From Macrocystis pyrifera (Eukaryota; Sar; Phaeophyceae; Laminariales; Laminariaceae), in contig JASSKH010000043.1 of NCBI GenBank assembly GCA_031763025.1, forward strand, positions 888,501 to 952,500: a DNA stretch of 64,000 nucleotides, read 5' to 3'. The first letter of the stretch is position 1. Each line of letters opens with the position of its first letter. Shown here in pieces: positions 1 through 12,606 of this stretch. Under the pieces are notes generated by a model, which did not search any database, was not told the DNA's origin, and worked only from the letters and a program-made list of their open reading frames with translations. The translations under genes and the position numbers were made by a program.

Positions 1-147
1 TCAGGCTACCAGTTGTTACCTGTCTTCCTTTAGGACTGCACTCCCTGTGTAGGGACAATTGGCGAACAATTACTTGGAATTTGACTCAGATACACTTTTT
101 TTTTTACAGTGCAGCACCATAAGGGCTAAACGTGCCTCGTATTAATA

Positions 148-251
148 TTACGGGGGACCATAGTAAATAGGACTTACGGTACAAACAAAACCTATATATT
201 TACCTATTTTTACTGGCCACATTTGGTCCTACTTACTATGGTCCCCCGTAA
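148..251 (+). mobile_element. MITE family 1, copy 1
   Basis: Terminal inverted repeats TTACGGGGGACCATAG / CTATGGTCCCCCGTAA flank an A/T-rich core; TA lies on both sides, consistent with a TA target duplication. Plus orientation is defined here by the core order AAAACCTATA then TTTTTACT. Confidence 0.88.
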
Positions 252-257
252 TAGGTT

Positions 258-540
258 TTACTCTGAGCGATCTTCTGGGCATGCCGTGGACACAGGTGTC
301 GTCCCTGTCGTCCCTTCTTCCCCCCCGCTACGTGCCTTCATTTTTAGCGCGCGTAGGGTACAGCATTCCCACTGCTCGTCGATTTTCATCGAATACCGCA
401 AACTCACGCTCTCGCGCTTTCCGCTTATCAATTTTTATGCAAGACAAAAATACCTTCGAGGACGTATGCACTGGTTGAGACTCGAACCCAAGAAATTGTA
501 AGCACGCGGACCATCTACCAGGCCACCGGCGACGTCGGCT
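258..540 (-). mobile_element. tRNA-derived SINE, copy 1
   Basis: On the minus strand the element starts with a tRNA-like head: an A-box-like GGTGGCCTGGTAGATGG and a B-box-like GGGTTCGAGTCTC about 35 nt later. A body of about 200 bp ends near a CCCAGAAGATCGCT motif. Head and body align over their whole length with the + strand copy at 54527-54806, showing a family rather than a lone tRNA pseudogene. Its 3' end lies 6 bp from a MITE at 148-251. Confidence 0.75.
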
Positions 541-544
541 TGGG

Positions 545-735
545 CCCAGTCATTGACTCGCGAGTCGGAGTCCTGTATTGAAGCACTGAGTACCCAGGGC
601 GCCAGAAGCTGAAATGACTGAGTCCTCGCGAGTCCCCAGGGTACCACAAGCAGGAGTGACTGAGTCCTCGCGAGCCCCGGGGGTACCGAAAGCCGAAAAT
701 TATCGGAGTCCTCGCGAGTACCGATCCAAAGGGTC
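545..735. repeat. Short degenerate tandem repeat with CTCGCGAGT palindromes
   Basis: Units of about 54 bp containing GAGTCCTCGCGAGT followed by a GGTACC-like motif repeat about three times. The same paired motifs recur at 20220-20350 and 20560-20780. Confidence 0.6.
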
Positions 736-1904
736 AAACAAAGAGTCAACTATTAATAGGTTTTTCGTGTATTTTGGTATCGCCCGTTTAAAGATAGTAT
801 AGTTATCGCTACGTGAGGGACTCGCGCAGCAGGATATTATAGCTGTCGTCAACTAGTCTGCGTCGGCGTGTGTTGATGAAAACCGAAAAAACAAAATCCA
901 CAAGAGGTATCCGACGTACTGGATACAAAGAAAACAAATATGCAGCAACTTCTACACGAGTGTTACTTGCTGCTGTTTTCCTGTCCGAGTAGCAACTTCC
1001 CAAGTCCAATTCCCTCGATTTACACCCCACCCCACCAGCCACCGTCGACCTTCCCGCCGCGATCAAACCCCACGCCACTGGCCCCCGTTCAACTGGCTGC
1101 CAGTCCGTGAGCGGCCGCCTCCGACGGTACCCATAGCCGTGCTGCGTTTCGGCATACAGCTGTTGGGCCGGTTACAACCCGCTACACCTGCTAAACCTCC
1201 GACACACCCGGCAGCAGTAGTAGTAGCGTTTCACCGAAGTCCGGAGAGGTTGCTGTAGAGTACAACAGGGAGTACTGGGTGCGCACGGCCTCGGCGGCGG
1301 CTGTCCTGCTGTGCTGATGATGATGCAGAGTATGAGGTATACTTCAACCATCTGTGCACCGTTTCGACCATTCTATCCCCAATGTATTACAGAAAGTATC
1401 ACGGATGGACCCACAAGTGGCAGTTACCGTAGAGCAAATTACTTCATGGGGGGGGACATCTGGAGTAACTTGAGAGTACCGGCAGTATATCGGGAGTATA
1501 TACCGCGAGTACTCGCAGTATTGACTGGTTCAATACTCTTAATACTCGGAGTACTCCAAGTATTTCGGATGTTTGTGTTCCGGGCATCGCTTATACTCGG
1601 GGTTCTGTACTGCTGATATTCCCCGCACTCGCAGTTTTTTCGTCGACGGTAGTACTGCAATACCCTCAGTACTCGGAGCGCGAAAAATGGTCGGAAATCC
1701 GAGTATAATCTGAGTGTGAAGTGTACTGGGAGCATCTGTGTTGGACAACTGCTGTACTCACAGCAACAGCACTATTAATAGCAGCATCACCATCAACGAC
1801 AGGCCATATACTATCACCTACACCTATTCTACAGCATCAACAACGAGAGCAATGGCAATATCAGCAATACCGCCAACACCACCACCAACCCACCCCTAAC
1901 ACCA

Positions 1905-2190
1905 CCAATACCCGGGCTTGTCATGGGCCGATAGTCCGGGTCGGGCGGGGCCGGGCCGAGAATTTTGGAAATGTGATGGTCCACGCCGGGCGGATAATTT
2001 TGAACGTTCGGTGGGCCGGGCCGCGAAATTTAGGAATGTGATGGCCCACGCCGGGGGGACAACTTTAAACGTTCGATGGGTCGGACCGAGAATTTCGGAA
2101 ATGTGATCGGCCACGCCGGGCGGATAGCCATAAACCTTCGGTGGGTCGGGCCTCGACCTAGTGTCTAAGAAATTTGATGGGCCGGGCCGG
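1905..2190. repeat. 65-bp GC-rich tandem repeat
   Basis: Units share GGGCCGGGCCGAGAATTT, GGAATGTGATGG and CCACGCCGGGCGGATA, with ATGTG anchors at 1971, 2036 and 2101, giving a 65-bp period. Looser copies lie at 3010-3300. Confidence 0.8.
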
Positions 2191-3439
2191 TCTGCGCCCG
2201 AAGAGATGTGGGGTCTATGTGGACCGCTCCGCCCTACCCACGAGGCGGCCCACGCGTTTGAAAGGGCCGGCCCGGGCCGCAGGCCATGGTCGTGGTGTAC
2301 TTTTTGATACCTCGGCGAACGCCTCCGCGCGCTGACTCTTCGCCTATGCTGATAGGCTTACTCGCAGCGAGAATCAACTTCTACTCCGCTTCGTGGTCCT
2401 TGTGTGAAAAGTCTGACCAAGGCCTATGCGCCGTTGTGGGTGTACAGATGCCACTTCTTGCCGCCTGCGCGACGCGGGCAGCATTTGACGTTCTTGGCCT
2501 GGTTCGGTCCGGACGGAACCGCCGGCGAAGAAATCGTGAGGAAGACCCAGACCAGACAGGGGATGTCTTCTGACGGAAAGTAGCAGCGACGTTCACCTTC
2601 GTGTGTTTCGTTGTTGAGCCGAGAATGAGGACTGCGGTCGTAGCATGCCGCCCCCCCGCTGATATATCGCTAGTGTTATCTTCTTTCTCTTTGGATGACA
2701 GATCGATAGCAGGTGTTGCAGCAGCAGCAACGCAGCAGCGGATGTTGCAACAGCAGTGCTGCTGTGGGCATCGCAGGAGTAGAAGGGGGTGGCGGTCCAC
2801 CAATCTGAAGGAAAGCCATCGGACCTACCTGTTAATGGAACACCACTATGTTGGTAGTGGTGGTGGTGTGCGTACCCCACAGACCGGAAGCGAGTTGCTC
2901 TACTCATACGGAATCCAGAAGGAGAACATACGCCAGAAGCAAATAGTACCAAAAAAAACAAATAATACCCAAAACCAAAGCACATCAGCACATATTGTCC
3001 ACCTTTTAGTACGGGACACCACGTGGACGGGCCTCAGGCCCGTCCTGTCAAATCCACACGCCGGTTCATGGAATTGGCGGGCCGGCCCGTATAAAGTCCG
3101 TATCTCATGGACCTCATTGCCAATGTCATGGACTGGGCCGTGTCGGGCCGACAAGTTCGAAAATGTCATGGCCCGTGCCGGGCCGAGCCGAGCCGAGAAT
3201 TTTGACGATTTGGTGGGCCGGGCGGGGCTGGCTGCGGCCCTTTCTTCGAAAATAAGGAGAGGTCGGGCCGGACCGGCCCACCAGCGCCGGCCCGTGACAA
3301 GCGCTAACCAGTGCCGACACCAATATCACCACCTAAACACCAACACCACCACCAATTACGCTATCCCCCCCCCCCACCCACGAGGCAGTTACATTGTAAA
3401 CCCATTGCTTTCTGTGGAAGTGGCCACACCAGAAATTAA

Positions 3440-3665
3440 ATCAATTCATTGATGCTGTCGTCCATATGCAAGAAAATCCGCCTCTGAAGCGGTTCTTAGT
3501 AGGATGCAGCTCACCCTTCATGCAACTCGCCCAACACATCACGGCGCTTCGCGCTTGGTGCAAGCAATGTCTGGCTGGTCGGTGAAAACCCGACGCGCTC
3601 CGTCCCGGCATTGTAGGGATGCGAGGGTCTATGGTCATACGACTACGGCCATGCATGATAATGAG
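3440..3665. repeat. Dispersed 220-bp repeat, copy 1
   Basis: Shares GGATGCAGCT, CACCCTTCATGC, GCGCTTCGCGCTTGGTGC and CCCGGCATTGTAGGGATGC in order with 13980-14205. A shorter related piece lies at 6640-6720. Confidence 0.75.
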
Positions 3666-4137
3666 TACACCTCCCCCCCCCCCCCCCCTCACCTAACCCG
3701 ATCACCCCCCCCCCCCTCCTCCAACACCAACACCACCACATACGCCTCCACCGACGACACCAACACGACCAACACTAATAGTGTTAAAGGCACTACAATA
3801 GACAAGAGCTTAAATAACACAATCACCATCAATGACGGCAGCAACACATCATGACCACCACCCACCCTTCCCACGGCCCACCGCCACCACCTACACCACC
3901 ACCACCTCCTCACCAACATTGTTTACCACCACCACCAATAACAGTAAAACAACACCGCAAATGACACCGACTTAACTACATGACAAGAGCAGCAATAACA
4001 ACGACCACCGCCATCGCCACCACCGCTGCCGTCGCTGCCGCCGCCGCAATCATAAGCACGACCACAAGCACCACCCCCCCCCCTTCCAGCACCACCAACA
4101 ACTGCAACGCCAATCCTAACGCTGACGGAAACTGCAG

Positions 4138-4251
4138 GTTCGAGACACGTACGTCTGCGACGAGGCGATCCTTCTAGTAACTACCGACCGCCAGAGCGCG
4201 TTCGACCGACAGCTGGCCAGGGTGCCCTTCAAGGGGGCGGTTCTCAACCAG
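4138..4251 (+). CDS. purC: SAICAR synthetase exon A (first one found)
   Basis: This is a 38-codon exon, phase 0 at both ends, after acceptor ctgcag and before donor gtatta. It reads [19 protein letters not shown] and ends FKGAVLNQ, the conserved nucleotide-binding N-terminal block. The open frame runs a little upstream, but those residues (RKLQ) do not match the family, so the acceptor is preferred as the boundary. Confidence 0.9.
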
Positions 4252-7200
4252 GTATTAGTCGACGGTGTGTTTTCAATGTGGTAACCGTCAATCGACATGA
4301 CTAGAGCTTGTCTTAATCTCGCCGCATGTAGGATGTGGGGCGACATCGAGTTGGCCAGGGTGCCAGGGTGTCGTGAACAGTTTATATACATCAGAAATGT
4401 GGGCTTTCTTCTGGGAAGTTAGACAACATTCCTCAATTGCTACTACGTATAGAGCATTGCTTACCCTTGGTAGACTAGTAGCAATAGTGCTACTGACAAT
4501 CTCGCCGCATGTTATACGTGGGCCGACATTGAGTTTCCCGGGGTGCCAGTCAAGGGGGGGTTTGTGCAAGCCGTTATGTAAGCGCGTGTTTTGAGTGTCC
4601 CAACGGTCAATGCTCTGCTACGTGTTTCTTAATGTTGTGAATCTCAACAAAGTCAATGCCCTCCAGGAGTGCGCTTGGGCGTGTTGGTTGTGCAGAATTA
4701 AGGGTATCACTAAGGTGAGGCAAGCGATGAGGGAAAGGGGGTGGGGAAGGGGTGGTCCTTGTGGTGGGAGGAGTAGGAGGAGGACGAGGAGAAGGGGCAA
4801 TGACACCGGCAGTAGTACGCCGCGAGAAGAGCAGGAGGTGGAGAGGTGATAATATTTGAAGTGCTGGAGCAGCAGGGAGACGGCCCTTGCTGGTGCCCTT
4901 ATATATTGCTGTCGGTGTTCCTCCTCCTACTGCTGCTGCTCCTGCCGTCGCTGCAAATGTTGATGCTGTAGTCGTTGCTGCCGGCGCTGGTTCGACTTGA
5001 TGTTGTTGTTTCTGCTGGTGGCACGCTTACTCCCGCTGGTGCTAGTGGTGCAGCCACCGCTGCTTCTGTTGCCGCTGTTTGCTGCTGCGTTATTAAACAG
5101 TTGGTTATACTTGCTGCTGCTGCCGCTGGTTGCTGCTGCCTTTGTTGGTTATACTTGCTGCTGCTGTCGGTGTTGCTGGCGTGTGGCTTCTGTTAGTGTT
5201 GCAGCTGCTGCTGCACCTGTTGCTGCTGCTGCTGCTGCTGCCGTTGCTCTGTGCGCTGCTTGTCCACAATTTCCCAGATGAGGTAGTCAGCAGTCAGCAG
5301 TGATCGGTGCGTCTACGAGCTAGCCCATAACCATGGCAATTACATCAAGCGGTTTATTTCCGGAGAGATACTGCGTTACAGCAGTGGTCGTTCTTTGAGG
5401 TTCATCATAACGGTTGGCTGAGGAGGTACACCGCACGTGTTGTAACGTGGATACGCTCGTTCAGGAGGTACGTGTGTAGTTCGCACACACAGTATGGAAT
5501 GACATTGCCAGCGCTAACGAACCGGAGGAAAATTGGCGCTAAACGACCCCTGACGCGGCCATGCTAGTGGCTGCCTGGTTGACTCTGTCTCTCTCTCGGC
5601 GCCCATCCCCTTGTCGGTCGGAACCGTATCTCCGGTACGAACAACAACGGGCAACGGCGATGATAATGACGACGACGATGGCACCACCACCACCACGAAC
5701 ACCATCACCACCGCCACCACACACCCCACGACCAACAACCACCACGACATCGTTGGAACCCCTCCCCTGCTGAATCGAGAAGACGAGTGCCTGGTGGTTC
5801 GAGGAGACCCGACGCATCGCGCCGAACCACCTGCTATCGTGCCCTCACCCCAATGTCTGCGTCGGAAAGAAGTGCGAGGTGAGGCGTCGCGTTTCTTCTC
5901 CCCAAACATATATGTGGTGATTATTGAGTCGTTTGTGGTGTTTACGGCTTGTCCCAGCCTCGCAAGAATCGTTACTAGTTCTCAATTTCTTTCCGATATT
6001 TCTCAACCCAGCCGGTCGGCATTTGGGTTAGGGTTAGGGTAGGGGTTGACGTCGTTTGATATTTCAACCATCTGTGGGAGGTTGATTATGTTGGAAAGAG
6101 CTCTCCGTTTTTGAGACACGAGCTACGACAAAGAACTTGCCGTGATTCCTCTCAGGTTGATATGGCAAGGAACCTCTACCGCATAAAAAATACAAGTTGG
6201 ATTTAAAAAGAAAAACACGCGCGACCCGACGAGGTGTTCCGTGGCTAGTCATAGAATAGTCAAACCTTTTTCTGACACAGTCGAGATCGCACGCGTATTG
6301 AGTTGAGGATCCCCGCCAGTCAGAATTATTTGGGCGCGCAAGAACCCCACCTATATAAGGTGGCATAGCTCTTCTGTTTGTTTTGTTTCGTTTTGTTTCG
6401 TGCTGTTTGTTTGTTGGTTGGTTTGTTTGTTTGCCTGTTAGCCTTTTTTTGTCTGCTTCTTTGTTTTTTTGTTTGCGTCGAGTATTGGCCACGTACTAAA
6501 ACCTGCGGGAACGCCGACAACGAAACCACCACCACCAACAACGACAACCATTGCTACTCTTACCACACGTATCACTACAAGTAAAGCACTATAGTTACCA
6601 CGACCACCACCAGCACCACCACCTCCCCTGGTGGAAACACGACTTGCCACGTCTCGGCATTATAGGAATGCCAGGATCTATGGTCACAGTACTATGGCCA
6701 TGAATGACAACGAGTGCACCCCCCCCCCCCCGCTACGACGAGCCGTGTTTACAGCTCGACGCAGTGTCGAAGAAATGTTTGAAGGGTAAAGGATGCTTGA
6801 CTCTAAACTGTACACACACCCTGACCCTACCCAGCTTTGTGCACCATCCAGCGTTTTTTTCCGAACCCTGGCCAAGTCGTAACAGCACTACCGAAGGCCA
6901 ATACCACCGCCACTACCGCCGCGAAACCGCCACCACTTCCCCCAACCATCGACCAACCAATCAATGTTTCCAGGTGTTCCCGATCGAGTTCGTGATGCGC
7001 GGGTACATGACCGGTTCCACCTCGACCTCCATCTGGAAGAACTACGAGAAGGGGACCAGGAGGTACTGCGGCCACGATCTGCCCGACGGCATGACCAAGA
7101 ATCAGGCGCTTCCGATGGGGAACATCCTCACGCCAACGACAAAGGTCAGCGGAGTCGTGACTCTTTGATTGCGCGTCGCTATCTAACAGGTTTGTTTCCG

Positions 7201-10200
7201 ACGGCAACGTTTGTTTGCGGCTTCGTGCGTGTACGTCCTAGGTTAGTTTAGTTTATTTAGGTTGTGGGACGGTAGTCCCGCAGCAAGTTGTCTCTTGCTG
7301 TGACTTTGGGTTTGGAGACACACCGAGGGGGCTTGTGCGGCGTTATTACACTCCCTGGGGCCAGCAACTCCTACTATCATAACGGTGATCTCCGAGTGCC
7401 CCCGAGGAGCCAGGATGGCCTTGGAGGGTTGCAGTGATAGTGAGGCTGTACGATCTAGGGAATAGGACCCGGTATCCACGATTTTTTTTTTGCGTTCGTC
7501 CGTGTTTGCTTGTTTGTTTTGCTTGCTTGTTTGCTTGGTTATCTTTTCTACAACACCACCCTCATCGGCGCTAAACAATATTGACGTCTTGCCCATGGGG
7601 AACATACCCCCGTCTCCGCTGCGATGACGACGGGGATACGTAGCTGGGTCGAGTCGTGCTGGCGCTCGCGAGTCGTTGGGTGGGTTTTGTTCGTATTCAA
7701 CGTCCGCTGTGTAGATCCAGCCGTGCAGGACACGTGTTTGCATACCCACTATGCTGTTGATGTTAGTAGTGGTGGTGGTGATGGTATTGTCGCTGCTGCT
7801 ATCGCTGTTGTCGGTGCTGGTTGTCAGTATTGGTGGTGATGGCGTTGGTTCAAGTGGGTGCCGATGATGCTGACGTTTGAACTCATCAGTAGCAGGAAGC
7901 AGCAATGCTGGATGAGCCTGGACCTCTCTCTCCTCTTCGAAAGGTCGGATTCTACTCCACAGCAGTTTCAGTACAAGTGAACAAACAGTTATCTGCGGCC
8001 TAAAGGCAACTCCATGGGATGGATCTTCCAGGGGCCGGCCTGTTTCGCCGCCTTTTGCGAGCGGCCTAGTGGAAGAAGGCACGGGCGTAGACCCAACCCA
8101 ACCCAACCCAACCCCTAACCCCAACCAACGCTGACCCCAACCCGGAGCTAAACCGTGTCGGAAACGGGCCAGAAACGCGGCTGTGCCGCTTTTCAGCTCC
8201 AGAATGTTATTGTTTCCGATATGCAGACAACGATTTGCCTCCCTGGCCGACCATGTGCCTGGTAGGCAGTCAATACTCCTCGTAAAATTTTGAATCCGAA
8301 GGCGTTGCAAAACTACAGTATATTGTTATTGGTACCTCGCGAGTCCTGGTGGAGGCGCGCCAACTTCGGGGACATACCATGTTCACAGCCAAACGGTGCC
8401 AAACAACGGAAATTGTCGACCGTACCCTCGACAGAGATGACGATCGAGATCTCCGCATAACCTAACAAACCGAAAGAAACTTGAATTGGTAGGTACGTAC
8501 AAGGCGTTTCGCTCCGCGGGCGGCCTACGCCGCCCGCTACGCTCGCTCAGGAAGGAAACATCAAATTATGCGAAGCGGACACAGGTCCATGATTGACTAT
8601 TGTTTTTTTTATGGCCCCTGTAGTTAGCTGCAAACTGGCGACTTGACAATGCCAAGAGTCCCGCCGCCATGCTTCAGGAGAAAACAGCTCGGACGCCACA
8701 TATGCTTCGCGTCGCGGGCGGTTTTCCGCTACGCTCGCTCACACGTCGTACATACGTACATACCCCAGGTAGGGTACTTATTTTTCTTCTTTCGATATAT
8801 GCTCTGTGTCTGTGTACTCGTATGTACTGAAAGATAAAGCACAGAACGGCACAGCAACACAGCAAAAACAACGAAAATGAAACCGAAAAGTTCTAAAAGA
8901 AAAAAAATCCCCGTCTCCTTTCGTGTAATAATTTACTACCTGAGTGGAACACCTTACACGAGTAAAAAAAAAATGAAAAAAGAAAAAATCTTACAGCAGA
9001 GCTTCTCTCTCAGCCTCGTACGCCGCCCGCCCCTCTCGCGACCATCTCGCCACCGATTCAGTCCGAGTAAAGCTTCGCTCCCTCTCTTCCGCAGTGAGCC
9101 CCGACGCCCGCCTCGCGTGAAGCCCGGTGCTCACCGTGGACCTGGACGCAAGCTCGACAATGTTGGTGCTCATTCGGGGTACCTCCCTCTTGTGACTCTC
9201 AGCCCGGTCGCGAAAATAAGCACCGCTTGAATATTATCTTACAATACCAAACGACCCTTAAATACTCGTACGTACTCTATTCAAAATCACAAATGGAGGC
9301 CAGACAGAGCCTATTGTTGCATCCCTCGTGTCTCGAGGCACACGCGACGCCTAGGCACGAAAGCGGCGACCGCGCTCCTTGCAACTCCCCCTCTACTCGC
9401 CAGCATCCGCTGACATCCGCGACGGTGCCGGGTTCGCCCGCGCAACCGTGCTCGGAGTATACGCACGCACACGAAACGAAAGAAGAAAAAAGGGAAGGAC
9501 TGAACGTACGACCAGAAATGGAGAAGACAAAGACTCGCTGGAACGGTCCGGCAAGTAATAAACGGAGGCGATTCCCAAGTGGGAGCTCTGAGAGGCCAGG
9601 GATGTACCAACCGGGCACGCTCAGAGATCGAGATCTAAGTAAGTATATCTATGTACGCGCTGGCTTCTGAATTCCTATTGGTTTGATTAAAGCTGCCAGG
9701 TAGCATGTATTCCTCTGCTGTTTGAGACGCACCACTACATATTAATGACGGGATTTACAGCCCACTTTTTTCGAGGCGGAGCTTTCAAATTGACCGCCTT
9801 TGGTTCTATTGACGTTCGTTCTCCGTTCATAAATAAGTGCCTGGTGACAATAACCCCACGTAAGATTTTTGGACAAAATTATTTGCTTCGCACAAACGAA
9901 CTTGCCGAATACTGCTCGTGTCGTTAAGAAGAGCCCAAACTGTATGAAATTTGGCATTTTTTATGATGTCGGATCAGAACTGCCGATGAATCTGAAGTCG
10001 CACTGGTATTGTTTATAAGTTCGGAAAACAACGTGTCCCGATATGCGACACTAATTCTTTTCTTTGAGAGTTCGGGGGGGGTTGTCGCTCTCCTCTATCC
10101 CCATTCTCCTGTAAAGAGTGGCCTATGTTCGGTGTCGGGAGAAAACGAAGCGTGCTCCTCGGTAGTGCCATGACCTGCCTGTTCGTGTTCCCGCCTCGCA

Positions 10201-12574
10201 CGTCGTTTACCATATCGGCATCGGAGTGTTTAGTGATCCCACCCGATCCGATCAAAATAGCGTGAATTATGTATGGGATAGTCGTACCGGGTTTTGTAGG
10301 CCACTATATGTATATCAGATCGGAATGGTTTCGTGCTCCGATGTCCAAAAGTCATTTATATAGTAGTGAATCGCGTCAATGGTCGGAATGATGAAAGTCG
10401 TCATCGGTAAAAATTGGAACGATTCGTGCAGAGAAGGTTCAGTATGGCCCCTAGAGTGAGGACGACACGCATAAATCGAGAGGTGTATCGAAACTTTTTT
10501 TTTTTTTGCTATTTGAACTCTTACAATAATGTTTTTATCATTCAAAAGGCACACTAATTTCTTCTTTAGTTGGTGTCTCCTTTTCTTTTAAGTTTCCCTT
10601 TTTTCTTCGTCCTATCTCTTTCGTGGAGTTCTGTTTTTTGACCTATTGTACTACAGTAGCACCTGCTGCTGTAGCGTTTCTTCTTTCAATTGAACAAGCG
10701 ACAAACATTTTTTTCAGCCGTTCTTCTAGGTATCGACCAACCACTATACAGCAGTAGATCAACGTTTATTTATTTATTTTTTTTACCGCGTGCGGTATGC
10801 CGTGCACAACGAGCTTTCCAACGCGCACACGGCGTGGTTCTGCTTTACATCGGCCAACCCCCGCACGGCGCATCCCGCTTCCTTTTGACTAACTACTATT
10901 AATAGCACCGCTTTTAGTATCGACCCATCCCTAGCGCCCCCCCTTAGATAGCGCAACCACTGCAGCATCGTTTGTTTGTTTTTTTTTCCTTTTTTATTTT
11001 GGTTGTTAGTGCCGCGCCCAGGATGCCGTGCGCGACGGAGCTTATCATCGCGCCCAGGGCTTCTGTTTTACACTGACCAGTCACCGGGTTTTCTTCTTCT
11101 ATCTGGCCGATCACTAGCCTTTGCGCTTTTTAAATGACGAACACCTGTTGTTCGTAACCGCGAGTTTTTTCCCCGTTTTTTTTCGATACCGCAGGATGCC
11201 GTCCACGACGAACTGATCAGCGCCGACGAGGTTGTTTCCACTGGGAGGATGAGCAAAGAGGACTGGGACGAGTGCAGCCGGCTGGCCCACGCATTGTTCC
11301 GGTTCGGACAAGAGGTCAGGTTATGCCACTTACCGGGCCGTATGTATATCGTCAACACCGTCCTATTCCGTCCTATTCTATTCCGTCCCATTCCTCCCCG
11401 CTCTATGCTATGCCATCATGCCCCGTCCCCTATTGTGTCCCATCCCATCTCGTTCCGTCGCTTTCCGTCATATTCAAGCCCATTCCATCTTATTCCATCC
11501 GTTCCGTCTTCTCCATTCCTTTCTGGCTCATCCATCCCATCGCATCCCATTCCATCCCATCCAATCCAATCCCATCCTATCCCATCCCATCCCATCCCAT
11601 CCCATCCCATCCCATCCCATCCCATCCCATCCCATCCCATCCCATCCCATCCCATCCCATCCCATCCCATCCCATCCCATCCCATCCCATCCCAGTCCAC
11701 CCCAGCCCACCCCATCTCCTTCCTTTTCCGTCCCGTTTGTTCCCGTTTCCTATATGTTCTGTCCTGCGTTGTTTGTGTCAGACGGCGGCAAAAAAGGGTC
11801 TTATTCTGGTGGACACAAAGTACGAGATGGGTAAGGATGCGAACGGGACCGTCATCGTCGTCGATGAGATTCACACGCCGGACTCGAGCCGTTACTGGGT
11901 CCAGGTGTGTGCTACCTGTGCCTGGTTATATAGGGTATGGTACTACTGCAGTGTGGGATCTTGTGTGCAGTGCATGGAATATATTTACATGTTACGAATT
12001 AATGCTACAGGAGAACTGGTCCCAGGTGCACTTTTGGACGATACGGGTACAACAACCCGCGTTGATCTAATTGGTGAGCTTCTCCCGCACATACGAAACA
12101 CACACTCCGCGTATTCAGTGCATGGATGCGTGCGGAGCTGCCATGCTCGTCTAAGAAACTCTCACACGCCACTCTCGGCCGGTTTTGGGTTCAGGGGTGT
12201 GCGGGTATGCGGTATACGGTAACTGGTGGACGGCACCTGCCTGATTCGTATGTGGTACTGTATTTGTCTGTGTATGAAATGCATTTTTTTTGTTGAAAAC
12301 AAAACTTTTCTCTTTGGGCTGCCAGCCTTCTCTCCCGCTCTCGGCCGCATAGCACGCAGAGGGCCCGCGTGTACTGTACACCACGGCGCAAGTACGGGTC
12401 CAGGCCGAGGCCTGTAGCGCGTGTGCTCTTGGTTTTGCTTCGGGGTTTTACTGCCGAGGATCCGTTTGCTGCAGGTTCGTCGGTTGATGTGAGGGTTTTC
12501 GTGTTTGGTATTTCAGCGGTCACTCCGAGGCACATCGCGTACAATCTGGACATCACAGCAACGCCAGCAGCAGC

Positions 12575-12606
<32 letters not shown>

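Larger units (their letters stand above)
541..4137. other. Region upstream of the first SAICAR synthetase exon; repeats only
   Basis: No convincing exon was seen. The stretch holds a GC-rich 65-bp tandem array (1905-2190) with diverged relatives at 3010-3300, TACTCG-rich degenerate repeats (1465-1720), ACC/CCA-rich low-complexity DNA (1780-1910, 3700-4110) and a dispersed 220-bp repeat (3440-3665). The missing 5' exon of the gene should lie here or further upstream. Confidence 0.5.

Noticed and set aside
475-540. Functional tRNA gene at the SINE head
   Set aside because: The boxes are present but the stems do not pair as a tRNA, and the sequence continues into a body shared with a second copy.
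6025-6050. Chromosome end
   Set aside because: Only about three telomere-like units occur, embedded in intron sequence.
7243-8310. 355-codon open frame antisense in SAICAR synthetase intron 3
   Set aside because: It crosses microsatellite-like Thr/Asn and Lys/Gln stretches, shows no domain, and lies within an intron of a well-supported gene on the other strand.
11272-12222. Open frames of 273 and 316 codons across the CCCAT array
   Set aside because: Most of the length is the pentamer array read as SHPIP repeats; the only real coding parts are exons D and E of SAICAR synthetase.
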